Below, in pieces: positions 44,052 to 53,056 of a stretch of 64,000 nt of DNA. The DNA lies in assembly GCF_020194955.2 (NCBI RefSeq), contig NZ_JAFCIY020000001.1, positions 124,001 to 188,000 of the forward strand, written 5' to 3'. The stretch comes from Desulfuromonas sp. CSMB_57. Its GTDB lineage: Bacteria > Desulfobacterota > Desulfuromonadia > Desulfuromonadales > Syntrophotaleaceae. The stretch's first letter is position 1. Every line of letters begins with the position of its first letter. Under the pieces are notes generated by a model. It did no database searches and had not been told where the DNA came from. It worked only from the letters and a program-made list of their open reading frames with translations. Position numbers and translations under genes: made by a program.

Positions 44052-45668
44052 TCAGTCGGCAGCGACGAGGTTCTGTCCGGTGGTGCAGATTCGCCCTTGC
44101 AGAGAGACCCGCAGTCCGAAAGCCTCCGCGAGCAGGTCGCTGCGATCTTCGGCACAGTGCATTTCCACCGTCAGGACCTCGTGGGCGTCCAAGGTGATAT
44201 CCAGCCGGTTGTCGGTCAAGCGGCAGTCCATGGCCTGCACGGCCTGATTACGCCGTCGGTCCAGGCCGTCGGCCAGGCGCAGAATGGCGGCCAGTTGTTT
44301 GACCTGGGGCTGAATGGCCGTCGGCAGCAGGGCGAAGTTTTCGTGTTTCTTGCGCGGCGTCTTTTTCCGGTGGTAGCGGGCCAGGTTGGCGATGATCTCC
44401 CTTTCCAGGGGAGAAAAGCCGAACAGATTGGCGTGCCGGATCAGGTGGTAGGAATGCTGGTGGTGTTTTTCGTAATTGATGAAGTAGCCGACATCATGTA
44501 AAAAGGCGGCGGCTTCCAACAACTGCCGGCCGCGATGGGTCAAGCCGAAACGCGGAGCCAGGGTATCGAAGAGCAGCAGGGCCAGACGGGCAACCTGGCG
44601 GGCATGACGTTCGTTGACGTGGCAGTGGCGGGCGAAGGCCAGGACCGATGCCATGCTGTTTTGCGCAGCGGCTTGCGCCGCGCCCAGACCATGTTTCTCG
44701 AGGCTTTTCAGGATCAATCCCTGACGGATGCCGACGGCGTTGATTCGCAGCAGGTTGACGCCGAAATAGCGCATCACCTCATCGACCGTGGCCACTCCTG
44801 CCAGGATGATGTCCGCCCGATCGGCGCTCAGGCCTGGCAGAGACTTGCGTTCCTTGAGGGTTTTACGTCGCAGCATGGCCAACAGATGGACCACTTCCGA
44901 GCGCAGTACTTCATAACCGTGCAATGAACTGAACTGCTCATTGCGCATCGCCATGACCATGCCGGCGATGGTGGTCATGGTTCCGCCCGAACCGATCAGG
45001 CACTGGATGTCGAAATCCTCCTCGTCGAGATTCTTCTTCAAGGTAGCGTGCACGTGTTGCCGCAGGGCCTTCAGGTCTTTTTCCGACACCGGATCCCCGG
45101 CCGTAAAGCGTTCCGTCAGAACCAGAGCTCCCAGTTCCAGGGAGCAGATGTTTTCGATGAGACCATCCGCGGTGACGATGATTTCCAGGCTGCCGCCGCC
45201 GATATCCACCAGTCCGCAGCGCTGATTTTCCAGGACGAAATTGTTGCGGGCGCTCAATACCGCCAGTTCGGCCTCTTCTTCTCCGGAGATGACGTCGATG
45301 CGGATGCCCGTGGCCTTTGCCATGGCCGCGATGAAGGCCTGACCGTTGCGGGCCTTGCGCACCGCGCTGGTAGCCACGGCTTCAATGATTTCCGCCCCAT
45401 GGCCGGCGGCGATCATGCGCATGCGCTGCAGCGCGGCTTCGGCGCGCTGCCAGGCCTGAAGAGAAATTTCACCGCTGCCGGTCAGTCCTTCGCCCAGGCG
45501 AACGGTGGCTTTTTCGTCATCCAAAGTTTTGAATCTGCCCGCTTCGTCCACTTCCACCACGATGCAGCGGATGGAATTGGTTCCAATATCAATGGCGGCC
45601 AGGCGCTGTTGTGCAGGGGTCACGAGAGGCTCCGGGAGCTGGATGTTGCCGACAACCGAGTGTTCCAT
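44052..45668 (-). CDS. ppx: Exopolyphosphatase / pppGpp phosphohydrolase (Ppx/GppA) with HD-like C-terminus
   Basis: A 538-residue ASKHA-fold phosphatase that removes terminal phosphate from polyphosphate or pppGpp. The N-terminal half has AAIDIGTNSIRCIVVEV, catalytic Glu in EAVATSAVRKARNG, SGEEEAELAVLSA and LVDIGGGSLEI. The C-terminal half is an HD-like domain (LEAAAFLHDVGYFINYEKHHQHS). It is divergent from a set of polyphosphate genes, which favours polyphosphate as substrate. The first 20 residues precede the core, so the true start could be slightly downstream. Confidence 0.93.
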   Translation of the reverse strand: MEHSVVGNIQLPEPLVTPAQQRLAAIDIGTNSIRCIVVEVDEAGRFKTLDDEKATVRLGEGLTGSGEISLQAWQRAEAALQRMRMIAAGHGAEIIEAVATSAVRKARNGQAFIAAMAKATGIRIDVISGEEEAELAVLSARNNFVLENQRCGLVDIGGGSLEIIVTADGLIENICSLELGALVLTERFTAGDPVSEKDLKALRQHVHATLKKNLDEEDFDIQCLIGSGGTMTTIAGMVMAMRNEQFSSLHGYEVLRSEVVHLLAMLRRKTLKERKSLPGLSADRADIILAGVATVDEVMRYFGVNLLRINAVGIRQGLILKSLEKHGLGAAQAAAQNSMASVLAFARHCHVNERHARQVARLALLLFDTLAPRFGLTHRGRQLLEAAAFLHDVGYFINYEKHHQHSYHLIRHANLFGFSPLEREIIANLARYHRKKTPRKKHENFALLPTAIQPQVKQLAAILRLADGLDRRRNQAVQAMDCRLTDNRLDITLDAHEVLTVEMHCAEDRSDLLAEAFGLRVSLQGRICTTGQNLVAAD

Positions 45669-45703
45669 CCATTTGTTAGCGGACTATTGCGGCCGGCCTT
45701 GCT

Positions 45704-45731
45704 TTGCAAAGCCTGCTTGAGCAACTATACT
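45704..45731 (+). promoter_or_regulatory. Predicted promoter of the polyphosphate operon
   Basis: TTGCAA (45704-45709), 16-base spacer, TATACT (45726-45731). Transcription would begin near 45738, about 40 bases before the small zinc-ribbon gene. Confidence 0.55.
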
Positions 45732-45775
45732 AACCTGAACAGTCGGAAACAACTCAAGGATGATGAGGTTTTTTT

Positions 45776-45931
45776 ATGGGATCCTGTCTCAAGGGCAAGT
45801 CCGAGGTCAAAAAACATCCCGGTGCTTTCAAGTGTGAGAAATGCGGAGCGGTAAGCGACAAGAAAAAACATGTCTGCAAGCCTGCCAAGCTCAAAAAGAA
45901 GGATCTCGAAAAGGGGAAAAAGAAGAAATAA
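45776..45931 (+). CDS. Lys-rich small zinc-ribbon protein
   Basis: A 51-residue protein in which 19 residues are Lys. One CxxC pair (FKCEKCGAV) and a later Cys (HVC) with nearby His residues suggest a small zinc site. The tail LKKKDLEKGKKKK is strongly basic. GAGG lies seven bases before the ATG. Its stop codon overlaps the start of the CHAD gene (TAATG), so the two are translated together. CHAD proteins bind polyphosphate and Lys-rich tails bind polyanions, so a polyphosphate-binding or accessory role is inferred, not shown. Confidence 0.78.
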   Translation: MGSCLKGKSEVKKHPGAFKCEKCGAVSDKKKHVCKPAKLKKKDLEKGKKKK

Positions 45932-46968
45932 TGAAACAGCGGAAAACAGCCGGAAACCCACCAGATCAACCGATTCTGCATCTGGACGGCGGCATGCGGA
46001 CGGACGCTGCGGCGAAAATCATTCTTCGGCAGCAGTTCGAGATCCTGCAGGCCATGGAGGCGGGGACGATGGCGGGTCTGGATCCCGAGTGCCTGCACGA
46101 TTTTCGCGTTGCGGTGCGACGAATGCGCAGCGCCCTGGGGCAGATTCGCGGCATTTTTCCGCAACGCAAGCTGAACCGGTTCCGCAGCGGTTTTGCCTGG
46201 CTGGGTGAAGTCACCGGGCCGGCACGGGACATGGATGTCTACCTGCTGCGCTATGCGGACTACGCCGACCGTCTGCCGTTGACGGCTCAGTCGGACCTGG
46301 AACCGCTACGCACCTATTTGCAGAATCATCAGAGCCGGGAGCAGGCCGGGGTGGTAAAAGCCCTCAAATCGCATCGCTATCGGCAATTGCTGGGCGCTTG
46401 GGAAGGTTTTCTGGACGAATCCGTGCCCGTCAATACGGTGCTGCCCAATGCCATGCGCCCGGTCTTGACGGTGGCCGGAGAACAGATCGCCCGCGCCTAC
46501 CGACGTGTGGTCAAGCAGGGTCAGGCGATTCGCCGCTCGTCTCCGCCCGCCGACCTCCACCAGCTACGAAAAAGCTGCAAGAAGTTGCGTTACCTGCTGG
46601 AATTTTTCCAAGGTTTTTATCCGCCCAAAAAAATCGACCGGCTGATCAAAGCGTTGAAGTCGCTGCAGGACAACCTGGGGCTGTTTCAGGATCTGGAAGT
46701 GCACGGTAATGCCTTGCGCCAATTCGGCAATCAGATGGTTGAGGAACAGCAAGTCCTGCCCGCTACCCTGATGGCCATGGGCATGTTGGCGGCCGATCTT
46801 CAGCAGCAGCAACGACAGGTTAGAAAAGCTTTCCGGGAGACGTTTGCCGAATTCCAGCGAGCCAGGCAGCGCCAGTTGTTCGAGGAATTGTTTCCCGTCA
46901 GGGAGCGTCTCTCCCGTCCGTCCCAAAGCGCGGAACCGGTGGCCGATTCCTTCCCGGGGCAGGGGTGA
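45931..46968 (+). CDS. CHAD-domain protein, polyphosphate-binding
   Basis: A 345-residue helical protein covering one CHAD domain. Characteristic basic helices include CLHDFRVAVRRMRSALGQIR, DMDVYLLRY and LHQLRKSCKKLRYLLEFFQ. CHAD domains bind polyphosphate through these conserved His, Arg and Lys residues and localise to polyphosphate granules. Its place between the Lys-rich protein and the CYTH gene, upstream of PPK2-type and PPK1 kinases, fits granule association. The start overlaps the previous stop by one base. Confidence 0.93.
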   Translation: MKQRKTAGNPPDQPILHLDGGMRTDAAAKIILRQQFEILQAMEAGTMAGLDPECLHDFRVAVRRMRSALGQIRGIFPQRKLNRFRSGFAWLGEVTGPARDMDVYLLRYADYADRLPLTAQSDLEPLRTYLQNHQSREQAGVVKALKSHRYRQLLGAWEGFLDESVPVNTVLPNAMRPVLTVAGEQIARAYRRVVKQGQAIRRSSPPADLHQLRKSCKKLRYLLEFFQGFYPPKKIDRLIKALKSLQDNLGLFQDLEVHGNALRQFGNQMVEEQQVLPATLMAMGMLAADLQQQQRQVRKAFRETFAEFQRARQRQLFEELFPVRERLSRPSQSAEPVADSFPGQG

Positions 46969-46972
46969 CCAT

Positions 46973-47437
46973 ATGGCGATGGAAATCGAGCGGAAGTTTC
47001 TTGTGAAGGACGCAACCTGGAAAAACCATGCCTTGGGGGTTCTGTACCGCCAAGGTTATCTGCTCGCCGAAAAGGGTTGTACCATCCGGGTTCGGGTCGT
47101 GGACCAAGGGGGTTTTTTGACCATCAAGGGACGCACCTCCGGCCTTTCGCGTCCGGAGTATGAATATCCCATCCCGGTGCAGGATGCCAACGAGATGCTG
47201 GATCGCCTCTGCCTGAAACCGCTCATCGAAAAATACCGCTACCGCGTCGAACATGCCGGACTGGTCTGGGAAGTGGATGAATTCCTGGATGAAAACAGGG
47301 GCCTGATCCTGGCTGAAGTGGAACTGCAGGAAGAGGGACAGGCCATTGCGCTGCCGCCATGGATCGGTGAAGAAGTATCCCATGATCCGCGCTACTACAA
47401 TGCCAATCTGGTGCGTCATCCCTTCACGCGGTGGTAG
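46973..47437 (+). CDS. CYTH-domain triphosphate tunnel metalloenzyme
   Basis: A 154-residue protein of the CYTH/TTM superfamily. The EXEXK signature appears as MEIERKFLV, then RQGYLLAEKGCTIRVRVVDQGGFLTIKG and tunnel residues in YRYRVEHAGLVWEVDEFL and LAEVELQEE. Single-domain members of this size are mostly tripolyphosphatases. Four bases separate it from the CHAD stop. AGGGG precedes the ATG. A role in hydrolysing short polyphosphate is the best inference. Confidence 0.92.
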   Translation: MAMEIERKFLVKDATWKNHALGVLYRQGYLLAEKGCTIRVRVVDQGGFLTIKGRTSGLSRPEYEYPIPVQDANEMLDRLCLKPLIEKYRYRVEHAGLVWEVDEFLDENRGLILAEVELQEEGQAIALPPWIGEEVSHDPRYYNANLVRHPFTRW

Positions 47438-47452
47438 AAAGGGAATGCCGTC

Positions 47453-47950
47453 ATGAAAATTCTGACCCTGCTTCGCCACGCCAAATCCAAGGGCAAAAAT
47501 GGCCCCGTTGAGGACCGGGAACGGCCTTTGAGCAAGCGCGGCAAGGATGCGGCGCAACGCATGGCTCAGCGGTTGGCTGAAAAGGGATTTATGCCGGACG
47601 CAATCCTGACCAGTCCCGCCCGGCGAGCCGTCAAGACCGCGCAGTTGGTGGCTCGCGGTCTCGGCTATGCTGAAGCCCGGGTTGCGTTGGAGGAGGGGAT
47701 TTATGAAGCTTCCGCCGAGGAATTGCTGGATATTCTGCACGGCCTGGACGAGGCGTGCCGGCACGTCATGCTGGTCGGGCACAATCCCGGGTTTACCGAT
47801 CTGAGCAATGTTATCAACAGTTTTGCCATCGACCATATCCCCACCTGCGGCGTGGTCTGCAGCGAATTCGACATCGCCGCCTGGTCGGACCTTGCTCCGG
47901 GGCAGGGTTGCCTGATTTTTTTCGATTACCCGGACGGAACGCCACAATAG
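47453..47950 (+). CDS. sixA: SixA-type histidine phosphatase
   Basis: A 165-residue histidine phosphatase-fold enzyme. It carries the catalytic LRHAKSKGKNG, Arg in TSPARRAVKTA and the second His in MLVGHNPGF. E. coli SixA removes phosphate from phosphohistidine in phosphotransfer proteins. Here it sits inside the polyphosphate operon, so an alternative substrate linked to phosphate metabolism is possible. Confidence 0.93.
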   Translation: MKILTLLRHAKSKGKNGPVEDRERPLSKRGKDAAQRMAQRLAEKGFMPDAILTSPARRAVKTAQLVARGLGYAEARVALEEGIYEASAEELLDILHGLDEACRHVMLVGHNPGFTDLSNVINSFAIDHIPTCGVVCSEFDIAAWSDLAPGQGCLIFFDYPDGTPQ

Positions 47951-47968
47951 TCCCAAGGGGTGCGTGCC

Positions 47969-49447
47969 ATGTTCGAATCCGCGGAACTGGGTCATCACAT
48001 CGACAAGGATACCTACCGGCAACAGGTGCCCGGACTGCGGGAAGCCCTGCTGGATGCGCAATTCGATGTGCTTCAGAACCGGGAGTTTCCGGTCATTATC
48101 GTTATTACCGGTTTTGACGGCGCGGGCAAGGGGGAGACGGTCAACCTGCTCAACACCTGGATGGATCCCCGCCATATCGTCACCTGCGCCCCGGACAAGC
48201 CGGACGCCGAGGAACGGGATCGACCACCCATGTGGCGCTTCTGGCAGGCGCTGCCGCCCAAGGGCAAAACCGGGATTTTTATCGATGCCTGGTACATGTC
48301 GGCTATTTTCGACCGGGCCTACGGACGCATCGGCCTTGCGGAACTCGATCAGGCCATGGATCGCATCTGCCGTTTCGAAAGGATGCTCACGGATGAAGGC
48401 GCACTGCTGGTCAAGGTCTGGCTGCACCTTTCCAAGGAGCGCCAACGACAAAGATTCAAGGCCCTGGAGAAAAATCCGACGACCCGCTGGCGGGTCAGCG
48501 ATACCGACTGGGACCATTATCGTTATTACGATAAAATCCTGCGGGCCGCCGAGCATGCCTTGCGCCATACCAGTTCCGCCATCGCCCCCTGGATTGTGGT
48601 CGAGGGGGGCGATGCGGCTTATCGTTCCCTGACCGTGGGCCGATCCTTGTTGCAGGGACTGCAGCAACGCCTGGAGGCCAAACAGGAATCCGGCCCGCCA
48701 GAGACCTTGCCGCCCTTGCTGCCGGCCATCGATGACATACATGTCCTCAAAACCCTCGACTTATCCCGTTCCCTGATAAAGACCGATTACGAAAAACAAC
48801 TGGAAAAATATCAGGGAAGACTCAATCTGCTTTCACGGCAACCCGGATTCCGGGATCTGTCCGTAGTGGCGGTGTTCGAAGGCAACGATGCGGCCGGCAA
48901 AGGGGGCTGCATCCGGCGTGTCACCGGGGCATTGGACGCCCGCCATTACCGGGTGGTGCCTGTCGCCGCGCCCACGGACGAGGAACGGGCGCAGCCCTAC
49001 CTCTGGCGGTTCTGGCGGCACTTGCCGCGGCGTGGCCGTTTCGCCATTTTCGACCGGTCCTGGTATGGGCGGGTGCTGGTGGAAAGGGTGGAGGGCTTCT
49101 GCAGTCCCATGGACTGGATGCGAGCCTACGGAGAAATCAATGATTTTGAGGAGGAGCTGGTGCGGCATCGGATTCTGGTGGTCAAATTCTGGCTGGCCAT
49201 CAGCAAGGATGAGCAATTGATCCGTTTTGAGGAGCGGCAGACGGTGGAATTCAAGCGCTTCAAGATTACGGATGACGACTGGCGCAATCGCGAAAAATGG
49301 GACCTCTATGAACAGGCGGTCGGTGACATGATCGATCGGACCAGTTCTGTGGTGGCCCCCTGGACCCTGGTCGAGGCCAACGACAAGCGTTTCGCCCGCA
49401 TCAAGGTTCTGAAAACCCTCTGCAAGCAGATTGAAAAAGCCCTCTGA
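47969..49447 (+). CDS. pap: Polyphosphate:AMP phosphotransferase (tandem PPK2 domains)
   Basis: A 492-residue kinase made of two PPK2 domains. The Walker A sequences are ITGFDGAGKGETVNLL (N half) and FEGNDAAGKGGCIRRV (C half). Lid and Walker B regions are DAWYMSAIFDRAYG and IFDRSWYGRVLVERVEGF. This tandem form (PAP, PPK2 class II) phosphorylates AMP to ADP using polyphosphate. The ATG at 47969 follows AAGGGG by eight bases. It lies between sixA and ppk1. Confidence 0.94.
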   Translation: MFESAELGHHIDKDTYRQQVPGLREALLDAQFDVLQNREFPVIIVITGFDGAGKGETVNLLNTWMDPRHIVTCAPDKPDAEERDRPPMWRFWQALPPKGKTGIFIDAWYMSAIFDRAYGRIGLAELDQAMDRICRFERMLTDEGALLVKVWLHLSKERQRQRFKALEKNPTTRWRVSDTDWDHYRYYDKILRAAEHALRHTSSAIAPWIVVEGGDAAYRSLTVGRSLLQGLQQRLEAKQESGPPETLPPLLPAIDDIHVLKTLDLSRSLIKTDYEKQLEKYQGRLNLLSRQPGFRDLSVVAVFEGNDAAGKGGCIRRVTGALDARHYRVVPVAAPTDEERAQPYLWRFWRHLPRRGRFAIFDRSWYGRVLVERVEGFCSPMDWMRAYGEINDFEEELVRHRILVVKFWLAISKDEQLIRFEERQTVEFKRFKITDDDWRNREKWDLYEQAVGDMIDRTSSVVAPWTLVEANDKRFARIKVLKTLCKQIEKAL

Positions 49448-49604
49448 GGACTCATTCTTATCGGAAGTCTGCGGCGTTCGCCAACAATCGCCTAACATTT
49501 TCCGGTTACTATCAGGTTTTGGTCGGGGTCGAACCGCCTGAGATGAGGTGCCATGTTGCATGGTATCACAAGTTTTATTTAATCATGGGGGCATCGGGGT
49601 AATC

Positions 49605-51656
49605 GTGAGCAAATCCTATATCAACAAAGAGATCAGTTGGCTGCACTTCAATGGCCGGGTTTTGCAAGAGGCGGCCGATCCGGCCGTTCCCTTGGTGGAG
49701 AGGGTCAAGTTTTTGGGGATATTTTCCTCTAACCTCGATGAATTTTTTCGGGTTCGCGTCGCCACCTTGCGACGCCTGAGCAATCTCGGCCCGCGCGCCA
49801 AAAAAATCATCGGCGATAACCCCAACAAGGTTTTGAAAAAAATCCAGGAAATCGTTCTTGAACAAACCAATGATTTCGATCGGCTGTATCGCCAGATTCT
49901 CGATGAATTGCGGAAGGAAAATATTTTTCTGATCGACGAATCCTCTCTGGACTCCGAACAGGAAAATTATCTGCGGGAATTTTTTTATAGGAATATCCGG
50001 CCACATCTGGTTCTTTTGTTGATTGATCAGATAGAGCAGTTTCCGATTCTTAAAGATCATTCCATCTATCTGGCCGTGCAGATGAGTGAAAAGGGAAATG
50101 AAAAAATCCACCATTATGCGCTGATACACGTTCCGGATCAGAAAATTTCCCGATTCATTATTCTTCCGCAAAAAAACGACAAAAAATTCATTATTTTGCT
50201 GGAGGATATCATTCGGCTGTGTTTGCCGGATACCTTTTCGTTTTTTGACTATGATAACTTCAGTGCCTATACCATCAAAGTGACGAGGGACGCCGAATTG
50301 GATTTTGAGGATGAATTCTCGAAAACCTATGTGGAAAAGATCCAGGACAGCTTGCGCAAACGCAAAGTCGGCCGTCCGGTACGTTTCGTCTATGATCGGG
50401 ATATGCCGAAGCCATACCTGAAATACCTGGTCAACAAACTCGGTCTGGGCGAGGACGACAGCCTGATCCCGGGTGGCAAATATCACAATTTCAAAGATTT
50501 CATGAAGTTCCCCGCAGTCGGCGGGCAGCAGCTCTATTATCCGCCATTTACGCCTTGCGTGCATCCGGCGCTGCAGGGACAGACAAGTCTATTGGCCGCC
50601 ATCCGCAAGCAGGAGATCCTGCTTCATTTTCCCTATCAGACCTTCAGCAGCTTTGTCGACCTGTTGCGGGAAGCCGCCGTCGACCCGGCGGTCAAATCCA
50701 TCAAGCTGACCATCTATCGTCTGGCCCGGGACTCCCATATCGTCAATGCCCTGGTCAATGCCGCCAAAAACGGCAAGAAGGTGACCGTGGTCATGGAATT
50801 ACAGGCCCGCTTCGACGAGGCCGCCAACCTCGAGTGGGCCGACACCATGCGCGAAGAGGGGGTGCGGGTCATCTATGGGGTATCCGGTCTGAAAGTTCAT
50901 CCGAAGGTGTGCCTTATTACCCGGGAGGAGAAAAAGCGGCTGGTGCATTATTGCGGTCTGGGAACGGGGAATTTCAATGAAGATACCGCTTCGCTCTATA
51001 CCGATCACATGTTGCTGACCTGTGACCGCCGACTGACCGGCGATGTGGTGAAGCTGTATGATTTTTTTGAAAACAAGTATCGCATGGCGACCTTCCGCCA
51101 CCTTCTGGTGGCCCCGTTCCAGATGCGCGACAAGTTCAAGCGCTTGATTCGCGGAGAAATCAGGAACGCGTTGGCCGGCAAGCAGGCTTATGTCCTGCTC
51201 AAAATCAATAACCTGGCGGATCAGGAAATGATCCGGTTGCTCTACGAGGCGGGCCGCGCGGGGGTGGAGATTCGCCTGATCGTGCGCAGCATGTTTTCTT
51301 TGGTTCCGGCGGAGCAGGGGTTGAGCGATCACATCCAGGCCATCAGTATTGTCGACCGATTCCTGGAGCATACGCGCTTTTGCATTTTCGCCAACGGCGG
51401 TGAGGAGAAGGTGTTCATCGGTTCGGCCGACTGGATGGGTCGTAATTTCGATCGCCGGGCCGAGGTCATGTGTCCCATCTACAGTCCCCAACTGAAGCAG
51501 GAGTTGCGGGAATATTTTGAAATTCAATGGGTGGACAACGTCAAGGCCCGGCCCTGGTATGCGACTTCAGAGGGGGATCCACGCGATCTGGACCCTGCCG
51601 CGCCGGCGCATCGCTGCCAGCAGGTGCTGTTGCAAAAATTCGGCGCTCTGCCCTAG
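49605..51656 (+). CDS. ppk1: Polyphosphate kinase 1
   Basis: Reversibly polymerises the gamma-phosphate of ATP into polyphosphate. The 683-residue protein has the N domain (YINKEISWLHFNGRVLQEA, FLGIFSSNLDEFFRVRVA), the phospholipase-D-like catalytic domains with the HPKVCLITR His motif and HYCGLGTGNFNEDTA, and the C-terminal FIGSADWMGRNFDRRAEV. The GTG at 49605 is preferred (GGGG five bases upstream, family N-terminus). The N-terminal third is noticeably more AT-rich than the rest. It is the last gene of the polyphosphate block. Confidence 0.96.
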   Translation: MSKSYINKEISWLHFNGRVLQEAADPAVPLVERVKFLGIFSSNLDEFFRVRVATLRRLSNLGPRAKKIIGDNPNKVLKKIQEIVLEQTNDFDRLYRQILDELRKENIFLIDESSLDSEQENYLREFFYRNIRPHLVLLLIDQIEQFPILKDHSIYLAVQMSEKGNEKIHHYALIHVPDQKISRFIILPQKNDKKFIILLEDIIRLCLPDTFSFFDYDNFSAYTIKVTRDAELDFEDEFSKTYVEKIQDSLRKRKVGRPVRFVYDRDMPKPYLKYLVNKLGLGEDDSLIPGGKYHNFKDFMKFPAVGGQQLYYPPFTPCVHPALQGQTSLLAAIRKQEILLHFPYQTFSSFVDLLREAAVDPAVKSIKLTIYRLARDSHIVNALVNAAKNGKKVTVVMELQARFDEAANLEWADTMREEGVRVIYGVSGLKVHPKVCLITREEKKRLVHYCGLGTGNFNEDTASLYTDHMLLTCDRRLTGDVVKLYDFFENKYRMATFRHLLVAPFQMRDKFKRLIRGEIRNALAGKQAYVLLKINNLADQEMIRLLYEAGRAGVEIRLIVRSMFSLVPAEQGLSDHIQAISIVDRFLEHTRFCIFANGGEEKVFIGSADWMGRNFDRRAEVMCPIYSPQLKQELREYFEIQWVDNVKARPWYATSEGDPRDLDPAAPAHRCQQVLLQKFGALP

Positions 51657-51686
51657 CATCGCATGCGGGCCATGGACCAGCCTGGG

Positions 51687-52529
51687 CTATGGCTGTTCCA
51701 TATCCGTCCGGGCCTTGTCCCAACAGGTCAGGCCGAGACCGGCCAAGCCGATGCGCAGGTCCGTCAAGGCCGCTTTGACGGCAGCCTCAACGGTCCCCCG
51801 ATCCGCCCCCACGGCGGTCAGAATGATGTCGAGTTCCGCCATCTCGCCCGGTCGGGTCGCGAGGGATTTGATATAGACTCCGGGGTGGGCGGGCGCCACC
51901 CGGCTCAGCACCGGTTCCATGGTGGACTCATCATTACAACGGACACAGAGGGTGTGGGTGGCGGCCAGACCGCCGCGGAAGGTGGACTGCAGAAATGGTT
52001 GCAGTGAACTGCTGAAGATGCCTTTGAGCTCCGGCGGCACTCCCGGCAGGCTGATGATGGTCGTTGTCCCTGTTTCCAACAGCATGCAGGGGGCGGTGCC
52101 GACGGGGTTGGCCAGGGGCATGGCTCCAGCGGGCAACCAGGCCATTTTTTCCCGGGCCGGGGTCAGGCCCCCCTGGGCGAGGATGCCCCGCTGGTGCAGG
52201 CTATCGTAGCTGGCCTGGATCATCCGCAGGGCGATGTCGTTGCGTTGCAGTGGCCGACCGGTTCCCCGGGCCACCGCCGCCAGGGTCAGATCATCGGCCG
52301 TCGGCCCCAAGCCTCCGGCAGTGAAGATCACTGCTACCCCGCGGACCAGGGCGGCGTTCAGTTCCTCTGCGACGGCATCAAGGTCGTCGCGCAGCACGAT
52401 GGCGCGTTCAACCCGTCCTCCCAATTGATGAATTTCCCGACACAGCCAATGGGTGTTGGTGTCCTGGATTTCACCGGTCAGGATCTCATTGCCGATAATG
52501 AAGATTTCCACGGTCCCCGGGTCTGGCAT
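51687..52529 (-). CDS. CinA-like molybdopterin-binding (MoCF) domain protein
   Basis: A 280-residue protein matching the N-terminal MoCF/COG1058 part of CinA, without the C-terminal nicotinamide deamidase. It has EIFIIGNEILTGEIQDTNTHWL, FTAGGLGPTADDLTL and ISLPGVPPELKGIF. COG1058 domains act as ADP-ribose pyrophosphatases or bind molybdopterin-like compounds. It is convergent with ppk1, with 30 bases between them. Confidence 0.87.
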   Translation of the reverse strand: MPDPGTVEIFIIGNEILTGEIQDTNTHWLCREIHQLGGRVERAIVLRDDLDAVAEELNAALVRGVAVIFTAGGLGPTADDLTLAAVARGTGRPLQRNDIALRMIQASYDSLHQRGILAQGGLTPAREKMAWLPAGAMPLANPVGTAPCMLLETGTTTIISLPGVPPELKGIFSSSLQPFLQSTFRGGLAATHTLCVRCNDESTMEPVLSRVAPAHPGVYIKSLATRPGEMAELDIILTAVGADRGTVEAAVKAALTDLRIGLAGLGLTCWDKARTDMEQP

Positions 52530-52636
52530 GGTTTGCTCCCTGAGTATGCCTGATGTGGAAGGTTTGCGGGCTGCAGTCGATGCCCTGCTCCATTATACCC
52601 CATGACCATGGAAGGTGTTGAACGACTTTGGGTCCT

Positions 52637-53056
52637 TCAGTTTTGGCGGCCCGTTCGGTAGTTGAAATAGTTGCGCAGGACCGGCGCATCCGCCGCCGCC
52701 CAATCAAGAGTCAGCAAGTCTTTGGGCTCCACCCAGCGGATGGCCTTGTGTTCGGTCAGTCGGATGGTGTCGCCGTGCATGGAGCAGACGAAGGGATGCA
52801 GGGTGATGGCGAAGGTGGAATATTGCCAATTGGATGAGGGCAGGGCCGATTGGATGGTGACCTGGATGCCGAGTTCCTCGATCAACTCCCTTTTGAGGCA
52901 GTCGTCAGGGCTCTCGTCCGGTTCCAATTTGCCGCCGGGAAACTCCCATTTCAAGGGCAGGCTCATGGTTTCACTGCGCTGGGCCGCCAGCACCAGACCG
53001 TCCTTTTCGATAATGGCGCAGGCCACATCGATATTGATGATTTCGCGAACCGCCAC
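52637..53056 (-). CDS. NUDIX hydrolase, MutT-like
   Basis: A 139-residue (d)NTP pyrophosphohydrolase resembling 8-oxo-dGTPase MutT. The NUDIX box is GGKLEPDESPDDCLKRELIEEL, preceded by WEFPG. The start is GTG at 53056 with AAAGGA five bases upstream. It is 107 bases upstream of the CinA-like gene on the same strand. Oxidised nucleotide cleaning is the likely role, but related NUDIX activities are possible. Confidence 0.92.
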   Translation of the reverse strand: MAVREIINIDVACAIIEKDGLVLAAQRSETMSLPLKWEFPGGKLEPDESPDDCLKRELIEELGIQVTIQSALPSSNWQYSTFAITLHPFVCSMHGDTIRLTEHKAIRWVEPKDLLTLDWAAADAPVLRNYFNYRTGRQN

